Source: Alviniconcha marisindica (lineage: Eukaryota; Mollusca; Gastropoda; Provannidae). From it: 64,000 nucleotides of DNA. Position 1 is the first letter of the stretch. Every line of letters begins with the position of its first letter. Of this stretch, positions 10,601 through 18,700 are shown piece after piece. The notes beneath the pieces were generated by a model. The model searched no databases and was not told the origin of the DNA. It saw only the letters and a list, made by a program, of their open reading frames with translations. Location of the stretch: NCBI GenBank assembly GCA_018857735.1, contig JABMCL010002631.1, positions 610,001 through 674,000 on the forward strand, in the 5' to 3' direction. Both the position numbers and the translations under genes were made by a program.

Positions 10601-12737
10601 GTGGTGGTAGTGCATGTATGGGGTGGTGTGTGTGTGGTGGTGTGTGTGTGTGGGGGTGGTGGTAGTGCATGTATGGGGCAGTGGTGTGGGTGGTAGGCAT
10701 GTATGGGGCAGTGGTGTGGGGTGGTAGTGCATGTATGGGGCATGTGTGTGTGGGGGTGTGATGTAGGCGTGTGTGTGTGGGGTGGTAGTGCATGTATGGG
10801 GCAGTGGTGTGTGTGTGTGGGTAGTGCATGTATGGGGCAGTGGTGTGTGTGTGGGGTGGTAGTGCATGTATGGGGCAGTGGTGTGTGGTGGTGTGGTGTG
10901 TGTGTGGTGTGGTAGTGTATGTATGGGGCAGTGGTGTGTGGTGGTGGTGGTGTGTGTGGGGTGGTAGTGCATGTATGGGGCAGTGGTGTGTGGTGGTGGT
11001 GTGTGTGGGGGGGTGGTAGTGCATGTAAGGGGCAGTGGTGTGGTGGTGGTGTGTGTGGGGTGGTAGTGCATGTATGGGGCAGTGGTGTGTGTGTGGGGTG
11101 GTAGTGCATGTATGGGGCAGTGGTGTGTGTGTGTGGGGTGGTAGTGCATGTATGGGGCAGTGGTGTGTGTGTGGGGTGGTAGTTGCATGTATGGGGCAGT
11201 GGTGTGGGGTGGTAGTGCATGTATGGGGCAGTGGTGTGTGTGTGGGGTGGTAGTGCATGTATGGGGCAGTGGTGTGTGGTGGTGGTGGTGGTGGTGCGTG
11301 TGCAATTACCACAGGTCACTGGTAACATAAACTACTGTTACTAATGACACTTTGGAGGGGGTGGAGGATTTTATCAGTGTCTGCTGTGTGGGATGATACA
11401 TGTTTGACTCCATGGTACACAGCGTGACAAGTTTGGGTACACTCATTGGTTTGTTTATATTCCATCAGTGCACGATCCCCAGAAATGCATTTCAAAAGGT
11501 GCATGAGTGTGTGCATGTGTGAGATACCTCAGCTCATTGGTAACATAAACTTCATGATGTTACTGTTTTTCATGACACTGGGAGGGGAAGGGGGCAGGCT
11601 GCAGATTTTTATCAGTGTCTGGTGTGCAGAGCGACATCCGTTTATTTAGTTGCATGGTAGACTACATGTTAAGGCTGTGAGCATAGGAACTGCTGTTTCA
11701 GCCCAGCCTCACCCTGGAGACCCGATGTTACCATTTGTCAACTATTACCACCAAGCACAGTACAACTTCCACTCCTTCGTCAGCATCAGGTACGCTGTGT
11801 GATAGGTTCTGCAGACCGTGAAAGATCTGCTGTTTGTGTTGTGTCACGTTATGCAGATTGTGAAAGATCTGCCGTTTGTGTTGTGTCAGGTTCTGCAGAC
11901 CATGAAAGATCTGCTGTTTGTGTTGTGTCAGGTTATGCAGACGACAAAAGATCTGCTGTTTGTGTTGTGTCAGGTTATGCAGACCACGGAAAATCTGCTG
12001 TTTGTGTTGTGTCAGGTTATGCAGACCACGAAAGATCTGCTGTTTGTGTTGTGTCAGGTTATGCAGACCACAAAAAATCTGCTGTTTGTGTTGTGTCAGG
12101 TTATGCAGACCACAAAAGATCTGCTGTTTGTGTTGTGTCTTTATCAAAGTTTATGTTCTGCAGATCAAGAAAGAATAAGCTGTACGTGTGTTGTATCAAC
12201 ATCTGCAGATGAAGACACAACAAGCTGTAGTGCTTTCAGTTGAATGACTGTGCAGTGCACCGAGCTGTGTTTATATTAGACTCATGTTTTATAAGTATTT
12301 CATTATTATTAGCAACCATTTCTTTTACAATGGTGAGTAAATATTCTCAACTTTCTTTAGGCTATGGTATTTAAAAATAGTTGGAAGATGGTGGGGTTCA
12401 TCCCTCCATGGTTGCTTGATGGGTTTCAGAAAGGATGTACCTCTGGTGGCGTTTATATACAGTAACGTTGTATTTACTTGTGTGCCAGGTGAGAGTTACT
12501 GTAGGCGACTCAGGTCTTTGTTGCTGTGTCTGTGTGTGATGTATTTCGAGTGCTGATTAACTCCCTTGTTGGTTGATTGTGGGTTTCAGGAAGGAGTGGG
12601 ACACGTTCCTTGTGTCAGAGAAAACTCCAATGGCCAGCCGCATCCCAGATGGCTGGGTCATCCCTGAACCCCCATCCTCATCCGTGTGGGCCTCAGCCAT
12701 GCAACCACAGGCCCCTAAAACCGCTGAGACCAGCTGA
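1458..12737 (+). CDS. PDCD7: PDCD7, U11/U12 snRNP 59 kDa protein (whole gene, 9 coding exons)
   Basis: Joined exons 1458-2624, 3393-3536, 4045-4131, 5325-5456, 6573-6711, 8083-8195, 8952-9075, 11702-11789 and 12590-12737 give 2142 nt, 713 residues and a TGA stop, with every junction in phase and GT-AG. The product is a component of the U11/U12 di-snRNP that recognises minor (U12-type) introns in the nucleus. Residues 1-389 are Pro/Asn/Gly-rich low complexity. Residues about 390-640 are charged coiled coil. The C-terminus carries the family signature: [43 protein letters not shown]. It is longer than the vertebrate protein (about 485 residues), mainly through the N-terminal repeats. The start is the first ATG of the frame, in a strong context (aagATGg). 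Identification rests on recalled family similarity of exons 5-9. An unspliced upstream 5' UTR exon is likely, since an acceptor ends at 1385. Confidence 0.9.
2625..3392 (+). other. PDCD7 intron 1 (coding) with (AT)n tracts
   Basis: Intron between a GTATGT donor and a TATGCAG acceptor. It contains a pure (AT) run at 2901-2956, a second AT-rich block at 3009-3058, and a short direct repeat of a 'gtgacacttatgcatg' type sequence around 3095 and 3180. Confidence 0.6.
3393..3536 (+). CDS. PDCD7: PDCD7 coding exon 2
   Basis: 48 codons in phase 0, between a TATGCAG acceptor and a GTGAGG donor. The peptide (IGQAHRKLR...LKIRQLK) is a charged helix typical of the coiled-coil middle of PDCD7. Confidence 0.8.
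4045..4131 (+). CDS. PDCD7: PDCD7 coding exon 3
   Basis: 29 codons in phase 0 ([11 protein letters not shown]...DDRKKKR), between a TTTCAG acceptor and a consensus GTAAGT donor. It ends on a complete codon, so any exon beginning TAA spliced after it would stop translation at once; this matters for the candidate poison exon at 4374. Confidence 0.85.
4374..4500 (+). promoter_or_regulatory. Candidate poison exon with USSE-like U11-binding element in PDCD7 intron 3
   Basis: A strong unused 3' splice site (pyrimidine-rich 4354-4370, CAG at 4371-4373) is followed by TAAATCGG. Spliced to exon 3 (phase 0), the first codon is a TAA stop. Downstream lie three exact U12-type 5' splice-site motifs: ATATCCTTT at 4427-4435, ATATCCTTT at 4469-4477 and GTATCCTTG at 4489-4497. 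Tandem U12-type 5' splice sites that bind U11 snRNP and activate an upstream 3' splice site are known as USSE elements in genes for other U11 proteins. No real intron in the window uses such a donor. The exon's own donor is not clear, so the end given is the end of the motif cluster. The function is inferred from the motifs and layout. Confidence 0.6.
4645..5030. repeat. 27-bp minisatellite in PDCD7 intron 3
   Basis: About 12 copies of a unit around AGGACAGCACTTGTAATCAG plus CAAACAT, with the edge copies more diverged. It lies between the candidate USSE and exon 4. Confidence 0.8.
5325..5456 (+). CDS. PDCD7: PDCD7 coding exon 4
   Basis: 44 codons in phase 0 ([16 protein letters not shown]...WRNQILQ), between a TTGCAG acceptor and a GTAACA donor. 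Highly charged coiled coil containing a conserved Trp. Confidence 0.85.
5457..6572 (+). other. PDCD7 intron 4
   Basis: Holds an R1 copy, a poly-C run of about 23 at 6052-6074, and a (GT)/(CA) inverted microsatellite at 6385-6482. No coding potential seen. Confidence 0.5.
5823..5995 (+). repeat. Dispersed repeat family R1, copy 2
   Basis: Full-length match to copy 1 in the same orientation, in PDCD7 intron 4. Related pieces occur at 12803-12890 (inverted, in the PDCD7 3' UTR), 29964-30040 and 42842-42890 (inverted). Confidence 0.7.
6573..6711 (+). CDS. PDCD7: PDCD7 coding exon 5
   Basis: 46 codons plus one base (phase 1). The peptide [19 protein letters not shown]...[15 protein letters not shown] aligns well with the vertebrate PDCD7 segment of the same pattern (EADRVLSEVRKK...LEKLRKLR, from memory). 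Donor GTACAG. Confidence 0.88.
7421..7755. repeat. Compound (CA)n microsatellite in PDCD7 intron 5
   Basis: (AC) runs interrupted by ATGTGCATGCACGC blocks. It is open in several frames purely because of the repeat, and is not a gene. The rest of intron 5 (6712-8082) shows nothing coding. Confidence 0.85.
8083..8195 (+). CDS. PDCD7: PDCD7 coding exon 6
   Basis: Completes the split Gly codon, then [22 protein letters not shown]...EKEEAALK. Ends in phase 0 at a GTTGGT donor, which is weak but GT. Acceptor CCTGCAG. Confidence 0.87.
8196..8951 (+). other. PDCD7 intron 6 with 32-bp tandem repeat
   Basis: Four copies of a ~32-bp unit (AACATTGAGATGTGCCTGCT core) lie at 8612-8737, and an ATGCATGCACAC-rich tract at 8280-8400. 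Otherwise unremarkable. Confidence 0.6.
8952..9075 (+). CDS. PDCD7: PDCD7 coding exon 7
   Basis: 41 codons plus one base. A long Glu/Lys helix ([19 protein letters not shown]) ends in [11 protein letters not shown], matching the conserved KLFG motif of PDCD7. Acceptor GCCAG, donor GTACGT. Confidence 0.88.
9147..9358. mobile_element. Foldback element R2 (terminal inverted repeats ~70 bp)
   Basis: The left arm 9147-9222, reverse-complemented, matches the right arm 9287-9356 (CAGGTCTTTGTTGTTGTGT, then GCACTAATTAACTCCCT). The centre (CTGGCATGCGAGTAAATAC) also matches copies at 12433-12570 and 21062-21200. MITE-like; it lies 72 bases past the exon 7 donor. Confidence 0.65.
9405..9715. repeat. ~115-bp GT-rich tandem repeat
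   Basis: Three copies of a unit with CCCCAGAGATGCA, a GTGTGTGTTACGAG run and GCATTGGTTTGCCTGCA. Isolated relatives occur at 10155-10215 and 11440-11520, so this part of PDCD7 intron 7 grew by repeated duplication. Confidence 0.65.
9809..9906 (-). pseudogene. Inverted copy of the last PDCD7 exon
   Basis: On the minus strand it reads [20 protein letters not shown], then [11 protein letters not shown] and TGA, against exon 9 [20 protein letters not shown]...TAETS. About 85-88% identical over ~90 bases by eye, and still open up to the homologous stop. The acceptor and first 15 codons are missing. It sits inside a diverged copy of the local repeat, in intron 7 of the same gene and opposite in orientation. 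Confidence 0.8.
10225..11300. repeat. GT-rich minisatellite (GGTGGTAGTGCATGTATGGG) in PDCD7 intron 7
   Basis: More than 20 copies of a ~35-55 bp unit with core AGTGCATGTATGGGGCAGTG plus a variable (GT)n/(GGT)n spacer. The very long open frames here (up to ~400 codons on the minus strand, all His/Thr/Pro) come from the repeat. Strand asymmetry is strong (G/T on plus). Confidence 0.85.
11310..11680. repeat. Two ~200-bp diverged direct repeats
   Basis: TTGGTAACATAAAC, TCAGTGTCTG and TGCATGGTAGACTACATG type sequences recur at 11325-11450 and 11540-11680, with a third relative at 9770-9990 into which the inverted PDCD7 exon copy is inserted. Confidence 0.55.
11702..11789 (+). CDS. PDCD7: PDCD7 coding exon 8
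   Basis: Phase 1 in, phase 2 out. Encodes [20 protein letters not shown] and then YNFHSFVSI, the Tyr-Tyr-x-Gln-Ala motif of the family. Acceptor TTTCAG, donor GTACGC. A 42-bp minisatellite begins about 15 bases past the donor. Confidence 0.88.
11804..12145. repeat. 42-bp minisatellite next to PDCD7 exon 8 donor
   Basis: Eight copies of a unit around GATCTGCTGTTTGTGTTGTG plus TCAGGTTATGCAGACCACGAAA. The 42-base length keeps frames open on both strands. Every unit supplies a pyrimidine-rich TGTGTCAG and a TATGCAG, so it offers many potential 3' splice sites. Confidence 0.85.
12433..12570 (+). mobile_element. R2 element abutting the last PDCD7 exon
   Basis: Reads GTACCTCTGGTGGCGTTTAT, then GTGCCAGGTGAGAGTTACTG and GATTAACTCCCTTG, as in the copy at 21062. 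Flanked by near-identical ~24-bp segments at 12411-12435 and 12572-12595, both containing GGGTTTCAG. Confidence 0.65.
12590..12737 (+). CDS. PDCD7: PDCD7 last coding exon
   Basis: Completes the Arg codon and reads [13 protein letters not shown]...[18 protein letters not shown] to TGA at 12735-12737. This is the highly conserved PDCD7 C-terminus. The acceptor GGGTTTCAG (ends 12589) directly abuts a repeat insertion at 12433-12570, and a near copy of the same acceptor lies on its other side at 12411-12435. Confidence 0.9.
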
Positions 12738-13185
12738 TGCACTTGAATCATTCTAAAGGGATGGCAGGACAATAAATAGCACACAGAACTGGTTTAGATC
12801 AACAGAGCTCAGGAGCTGTGTGAAAGTCGAGGTGGCCTTCCTGGGCTCCCGTCCCTAATAAGCCTACAGTTTCTGTGGACGTAAAGCAACGCTTCAGCCA
12901 ACAAAGTTTAGATTTAAATGTCGAGCAGCACAGATTTGGCCTGATAAATTTCAAGATTGTTGGTAAAGAAGAGACACTAGGTGCCTGAAACTTAAAACAG
13001 TGAGATTTGATGGTGGGCCTTCTAAGTGCTGTTGTTCTTAGTCCAGTCAGGGACTGCACATTGTGTGTGTTTAGGAAAAGAAAGTGGCAGACAGTACTGA
13101 CCTTCATTTACAAACGTGCATGTCCCATGTATGGCTTGCTTTTTAAAATTATGTGATTGAAATAAAAAATATTTTATGTTGCACA
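12738..13185 (+). other. PDCD7: PDCD7 3' UTR with poly(A) signal
   Basis: Non-coding sequence after the stop. The first AATAAA in a typical setting is 13161-13166. It contains an inverted copy of the dispersed R1 repeat (12803-12890). The exact cleavage site is not visible; the end is estimated. Confidence 0.55.
12803..12890 (-). repeat. Repeat R1 fragment within PDCD7 3' UTR
   Basis: The reverse complement reads TTTACGTCCACAGAAAC, then TTAGGGACGGGAGCCCAGG and CACACAGCTCCTGA, matching copies 1 and 2. A repeat in a 3' UTR can pair with opposite-strand copies in the same pre-mRNA (the copy at 5823 is in intron 4). Confidence 0.65.
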
Positions 13186-13422
13186 AAACTGTCAGAGTGG
13201 CTTATTTATGTACATCACTAAGTTGCCTCTGTTTAAAAGCATACTAGAAGTGTTTGTGTTTCTTTACAGGGCATGACTCATGTTCTATATTTAATTTAGC
13301 CCCGCCCTCTGCTATATTGCATAATATGGGTAGACCACAGGATAGGGATACAGGTGTAACACAGCAGTCAACACAGACACAGGAGAAGGAGCAAGATTTT
13401 TTCTCTCTCTGAATAAAGACAT
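13186..13422. other. Short gap between convergent PDCD7 and SNX2
   Basis: About 240 bases between the likely PDCD7 poly(A) site and the distal SNX2 poly(A) signal. A plus-strand AATAAA at 13412-13417 could serve as an alternative PDCD7 signal, in which case the 3' ends would overlap. Nothing else seen. Confidence 0.4.
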
Positions 13423-13638
13423 TTTATTATCACTTATTTTGCATTTGATAGAACATATTCACCATTTTATTATAAAAAAATAAAAACTACATCATGGTCC
13501 AGAAAATGAAGATGGCTGATTCACTGAAACATGAACGCGCTTACCACAATGAACAGAAAGCGTGCAAAGTGGACACGTGAAAATCAATCGTAAACAAAGA
13601 TGTCGTCATCTCTCAAACTCGAAACTTCACACTAGCTT

Positions 13639-13672
<34 letters not shown>

Positions 13673-15690
13673 ACATTGCATGTATTCTCTGCTCTATGCC
13701 TGTTGTGGGGGTCCAGGAACACTGCCTTATACGTGAACATGCGCACCACTCTATGCTCTGTGGTACAGTGTGGTGTCATGGACAGAGTAAGTCACATTAA
13801 CACACACCAGATGGTAGTTCCATCTTCACATGTGAACAACAACAACAAAAAAAGAAGGTAAAATGAAACAAATGGTTAGAAACGATCTGCAATGAAAGCT
13901 GACGACAAAGTTTTTAACACACACACAGACCAAAACGTTTTACTTTCACATTCCAATAAATAATGAAAAGGACCGAAAATCCATCCACCATCATAACAAC
14001 TGTTAGCCAGTGTATCAAACAGGTTGCACATACATGTTGGTATTGAAATGACTAGAGCTGGAGTCAATCTCTCTGTGGTCTAAAACTGATCTCAGTGATT
14101 TCTTTCTAGCACATGCAGTGACGAGCCAGTTTTTCACACCAAAGATTCACCAATCTTCTTTAACAGAAAAAAAGACGTCAGTAATTTGGTGTTTTACTCC
14201 CTGTCAACCATTACGGTTATATCAGGGCATAGAAAAGGTAGCTCCTTGTAAATACGACACTTTGTGTAAAAACAGAGGTGAATGGGAATTTTTGCAATGC
14301 AAGCTGGGGAAAATTATGCTAAAATTTAGAAAAACCCAAATGCTTCTGTTGTGAGCCTGTTTACTCTTGTTCTTATTTGTCAACTTAACATTGTACAAAC
14401 TTTCATTCAAAAAGTTGCAGCAAAATGATGATGTAAATACAGATACTCATTCTTAAAGCCACGCATGGAAACTATGTACATCTCTATTATTCACAAAACA
14501 ACCACGACAGCTGATAATCTTGCACCCAAGTTAGTCCATGCTCATACTATCTGCTGGAGGTGAGATTGACTGAAATGTGTCAAACTTGTCAAATGGTAAT
14601 ATCAAGAAATAAACTTGATCGCCCCCCACCGTCACCCCTCAAATGACAGCTCTATAACATTAACATAATGTTTGAAAACATTGGCCAACATATCTCAAAA
14701 CGCATTGTTAAAAAGAAATCTTGGTTCCATGAATACAGTACTACACCTAGCACACCTCTGGGAATGCAACCGTCTTCAGGATAAAGTTTCACATTATTTC
14801 TAAAACAAGACTTGGAAAGTCAAAACACGAAAATGTGTAACTAAACGAAAAATGAGTCCCACTTTAAAATTATACACCCAAGAAACGAAACTCAAAACAA
14901 CTAACAAGTGTTAAATCAGTAGCATTTTCATTTCAGTCTATTTCTTTTCAGAAAATGCAGTTGTAGACAATGTCCCATTCAGCGAAACTAGAATGGATGG
15001 GAGATGAAATTTCAGCGTGTGACGGCTAAATGAAGGAACAACAGGCTGAAGCACCATTTTCACCTCTCAGTTTATTTCACGGTTGTAAACTACATCATTT
15101 GCCAAAGATCACACAAAAGCATACGCACTTCACAGCTCACGCATATGTTTTATGTATAACTCTGAAATACCCAAACAAATTTGCACCTACAGTCTTCATC
15201 AGAAAGTGTTGAATGTTGCACAAGCTGTTGGCATTACTGTGTGCACATGGTGACTAAACACAGTGCATAAAAAATAGTATGTAACAGTGGTATAACAAAT
15301 ACTCTGCTCTCAAATGCGGAGAGGGGGGAGGGGAAAATCAACAACTGATAAATTAACTGCCGATTCCAGTCGGAGGACCATTTTGAGCGCCGTGGACACA
15401 AAACACACCAATGGCAGCGCCCCGTCTTCAGCCTAGGCTCAAACAAGTCGTCGTCTTTGAGGATAGAACAATCTCGAGTTATCACACTGAAAGTTGCTGT
15501 AGCTCTGTGGAAAACCTTGTCAGCAGCCCAGTTGTGTAGAGAAGCGGTGAGTTGCAGGCTGCTTCTGCCCAGTGAGAGATGGTGAGAGGCTGCTGGTGCG
15601 ACTGCAAGTGTACGCTGTGGAAGGGGGCGGAGGTGGATGTCGGATGCTCTGCCTCACCATTTTGTATTCTGCTCAAGCATGGCGTTCCCC
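13423..15690 (-). other. SNX2: Probable SNX2 3' UTR
   Basis: About 2.3 kb of unique, fairly AT-rich sequence with few repeats. Minus-strand AATAAA hexamers lie at 15076-15071, 13471-13466 and 13428-13423; which is used cannot be told. If a distal one is used, the SNX2 and PDCD7 transcripts end only about 250 bases apart. A short R3 repeat copy sits at 14181-14228 and an (AT)n at 13647-13671. Confidence 0.45.
14181..14228 (+). repeat. Dispersed repeat R3 copy
   Basis: TTTGGTGTTTTACTCCCTGT, then CAACCATTACGGTTATATCA and GGGC. Confidence 0.7.
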
Positions 15691-15741
15691 TCAGGCGATG
15701 GCTTTGGCTTCTGGTAAGAACGCCTCCCAGTACTTGATCAG
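15691..15741 (-). CDS. SNX2: SNX2 last coding exon
   Basis: 16 codons plus [19 protein letters not shown], the invariant C-terminus of SNX2. Acceptor TTCTTCAG. The exon is too short to show as an open frame. Confidence 0.95.
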   Translation of the reverse strand: MIKYWEAFLPEAKAIA

Positions 15742-18700
15742 CTGAAGAAAACAGAAGAGCCACCGTGGTTTGGTCAGTTTTCTCACCGTTCATTTTCCTT
15801 GACGGCCGCAACACGAGTGCTGTGCTGTATCATTGCTATGCCACAGTACACTTTTTCTCTGAAGTACCTGTGGTTTTGTAGGTCTTTGTACAAATTAATA
15901 ACCTTACACAGCTAAACGACAAGATAGCAAACGGATTTTAATGTCCTGTCAGCCACATGGTCACCTCAGGATAATGAAACTCTGTCAAGTAAATGCACAT
16001 TTCAAAACTTCTTTTATATAATAATAAAAGTATTTATAAAGTGCAAAATCTTGTCTGAAGAGACTATTCTAAGCACGAACATGCTCGCACACACACACAC
16101 ACACACACACATACACGAGTACACTAACTATACAAAGCCTATTTTACACAACTTAAAACTTGTATATTATATGCAAACCCTTTCTCAGGTGTTGGGCATA
16201 ATCTTGGCTGCTTGCCTTCACTAAACAATCCAATGCACAGGACAATCATTCAGGACAACCAAAGATATTCTACACCAAGATCATGTCGTCCTCAACAACA
16301 CAGGACCAGATTTCCCATGAACTGAACTCACTCCACTGCCCATTTTTCTTCTCTGACAACAGCAGAAACATCACACAGACCACAAGTCGATGGAAGAAGA
16401 CACGGTACTATTATGCCATAGGTCATTCCCTTCCCGCTGTTAGTTTTTAAATCAAAGACAAAAGAAATCATATATATGCTCTCTCACACAATCAGCCACA
16501 AATTTTACAGTTAGATATGAATATATTTGCCATGGCAGTGGGCCACTCAACCAGTTATGAGGGGCAGTGTCTCTCTGCGCTCATCCTTGACCCAGGGTGC
16601 GTACAGAACTATCTTGGTGTAGAATATCTCTGGTACAACACGCACATACATTACATGGAAGCTCACAAAAGAGGAGACTGCCTACCTTCTGCTGGTTCTC
16701 CATCAGGGTCTGCAGGTACTGGACCACGCTGTTCTTGAAGTCGTCCACGCGGTAGGCCTCGAAGCGGCTGACCTCGCGGCGAATCACCTTGGACAGCTTC
16801 TCAAAGTCCTCCTGCCCCTTCTCCACCTTGCCTTGCCACTGTGCAACAAACCACGCCACACACACACACACACCAGCAGGTCAAGTTTGTGCTCACATAA
16901 TAATAATGACTGTTGAACGATTATTTATGGCACCCCATCTCATGAGAGCCTGGGGCGCTTGCAATGGCCTGCAGATGCGCACATTTATCACAATCACATA
17001 CCTGCACAAACACATGCATGTACACAATTGCATGCATGAATACATACCCCTCTCCTCCCTCCGCACACACAGAAACATGCACACGCACACACATACTACA
17101 AATACAAGCATTACTAGTGATAGGTTGGTGGAAAAAATGATGATGACATAGATTTGTAGAACATGAAAACACGCCTGTACACAACTGCATCCATGCACAG
17201 GTACCCCCTCTTCCCCTGCCCCCCCCACCCTACACAAACACATGCATTATAAATACAAGCATTACGAGTGATGGGTTGGTGAAAAAGCTGATGATGACAA
17301 TATATTTCTACAATGCTTTCAATCATAGTGTGTCGTGTATTTATTTATTTTCAGTCTAGTCCAGTGCAGGGTTAAATGGTCATTACCTCTGTGATTTCTT
17401 GCTTGACTTGGGCGGCTTTGTCAGACTTGTTCAAAACTTCGTATTTGGCTTTGGCCTCGCGCTTTTTGCCAAGCATAGTCTCTGCCTCCTTCCAGTTTTT
17501 GTAGGACTTGACACGCTCGTGGAACACTTCCTGCACACAGAAAGCACTTCCACCTTTAGCTGCCACATTCTGAAATGGTTTAAAAAAAACTCAACCTTGA
17601 CTAGCACTGGACATAAATCAGTAATGTGTAATCAACAACATTTATGTTTCAAAGCTACTGTTTACATGTGCTGATCTGGTGAGCTAAAGTGGGGAAAGAA
17701 AGGAAGTCAATGACCCTGTCAACAACTCTGACTAGCCATGGACATAAATCTGTAATGTGTAATCAATCAGCAGCGTTCATGATTGCCCAGCCACTTTGTC
17801 GACTCAAAGCAGACCTGCCTTCCGACCACCCTTTCAATCATGTGACCTGCCACCACCCAGCTCCTTATGAATGATTCCAGGTCACTGTACCCAGTCTCAT
17901 TTTTGATTTTGTGAGACCTGCTGTCAGCCCTCTGATCCCCTAATGTGATTGCTGCTTCTCTGTAAATTACGTAGGTGGTGTGTGTGTGTGTGGTGTGTGG
18001 GCGTGTGCATGCTACATACTGTGCAGACAACAGACAAATTTCCCTGGATGGTTTTAGCACGGACAATAAACAGTCTTATCGTATACCGTACCTGTCTACG
18101 AATGGTCCACTGTCACCTACCCCGACACCCCGCAAGCCATGCTCACCTTGACGGACCCAATCAGAGCAATGTAGTCCTTCAGCAGCTCGGCCAGGACGTA
18201 GAAGTCTGTGTCCGCTTGCTGCTTCTGCACAGCCTCTATTTTCTCCTCCGTCTCAGCCAGCTGTGACAGAGCGCGCGACAGAGTGGTGTGCTCCTCCACG
18301 TTGCCCAGCATGGCCGCACTCTTGGCAAACACCGCCGTGGACAAGCTCAGCTCTGGAAGCAGAGAAGCAGAGCACAGTCAGTGTACTGGTTGTGTGTGTG
18401 ACAAGGGTTGGGATAGGGTGGTGTGCTTCTCTACATTACCCATACCCAACAGTGCGTGGGGGGAGGGCCAGGGTTGAGGGGGGGCGGGGAGGCACTCTTG
18501 GCAAACACTGCCATGAGCAAGCTCAGCTCTGGAAGCAGAGAAGCCAAGCACAGTCAGTGTACTGGTTGTGTGTGTGACAAGGGTTGGGATAGGGTGGTGT
18601 GCTTCTCTACATTACCCATACCCAACAGTGCGTGGGGGGAGGGCCAGGGTGGGGGGGGGGGGGGCACTCTTGGAAACACTGCCATGAGCAAGCTCAGCTC

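Noticed and set aside
10108..11328. 406-codon His/Thr/Pro-rich open frame on the minus strand
   Set aside because: It is the translation of a GT-rich minisatellite, open in three frames, within PDCD7 intron 7.
12411..12568. Alternative PDCD7 terminal exon read through the R2 element
   Set aside because: The upstream acceptor is intact, but the peptide is not conserved and would drop the family's C-terminus; kept as a finding, not as an exon.
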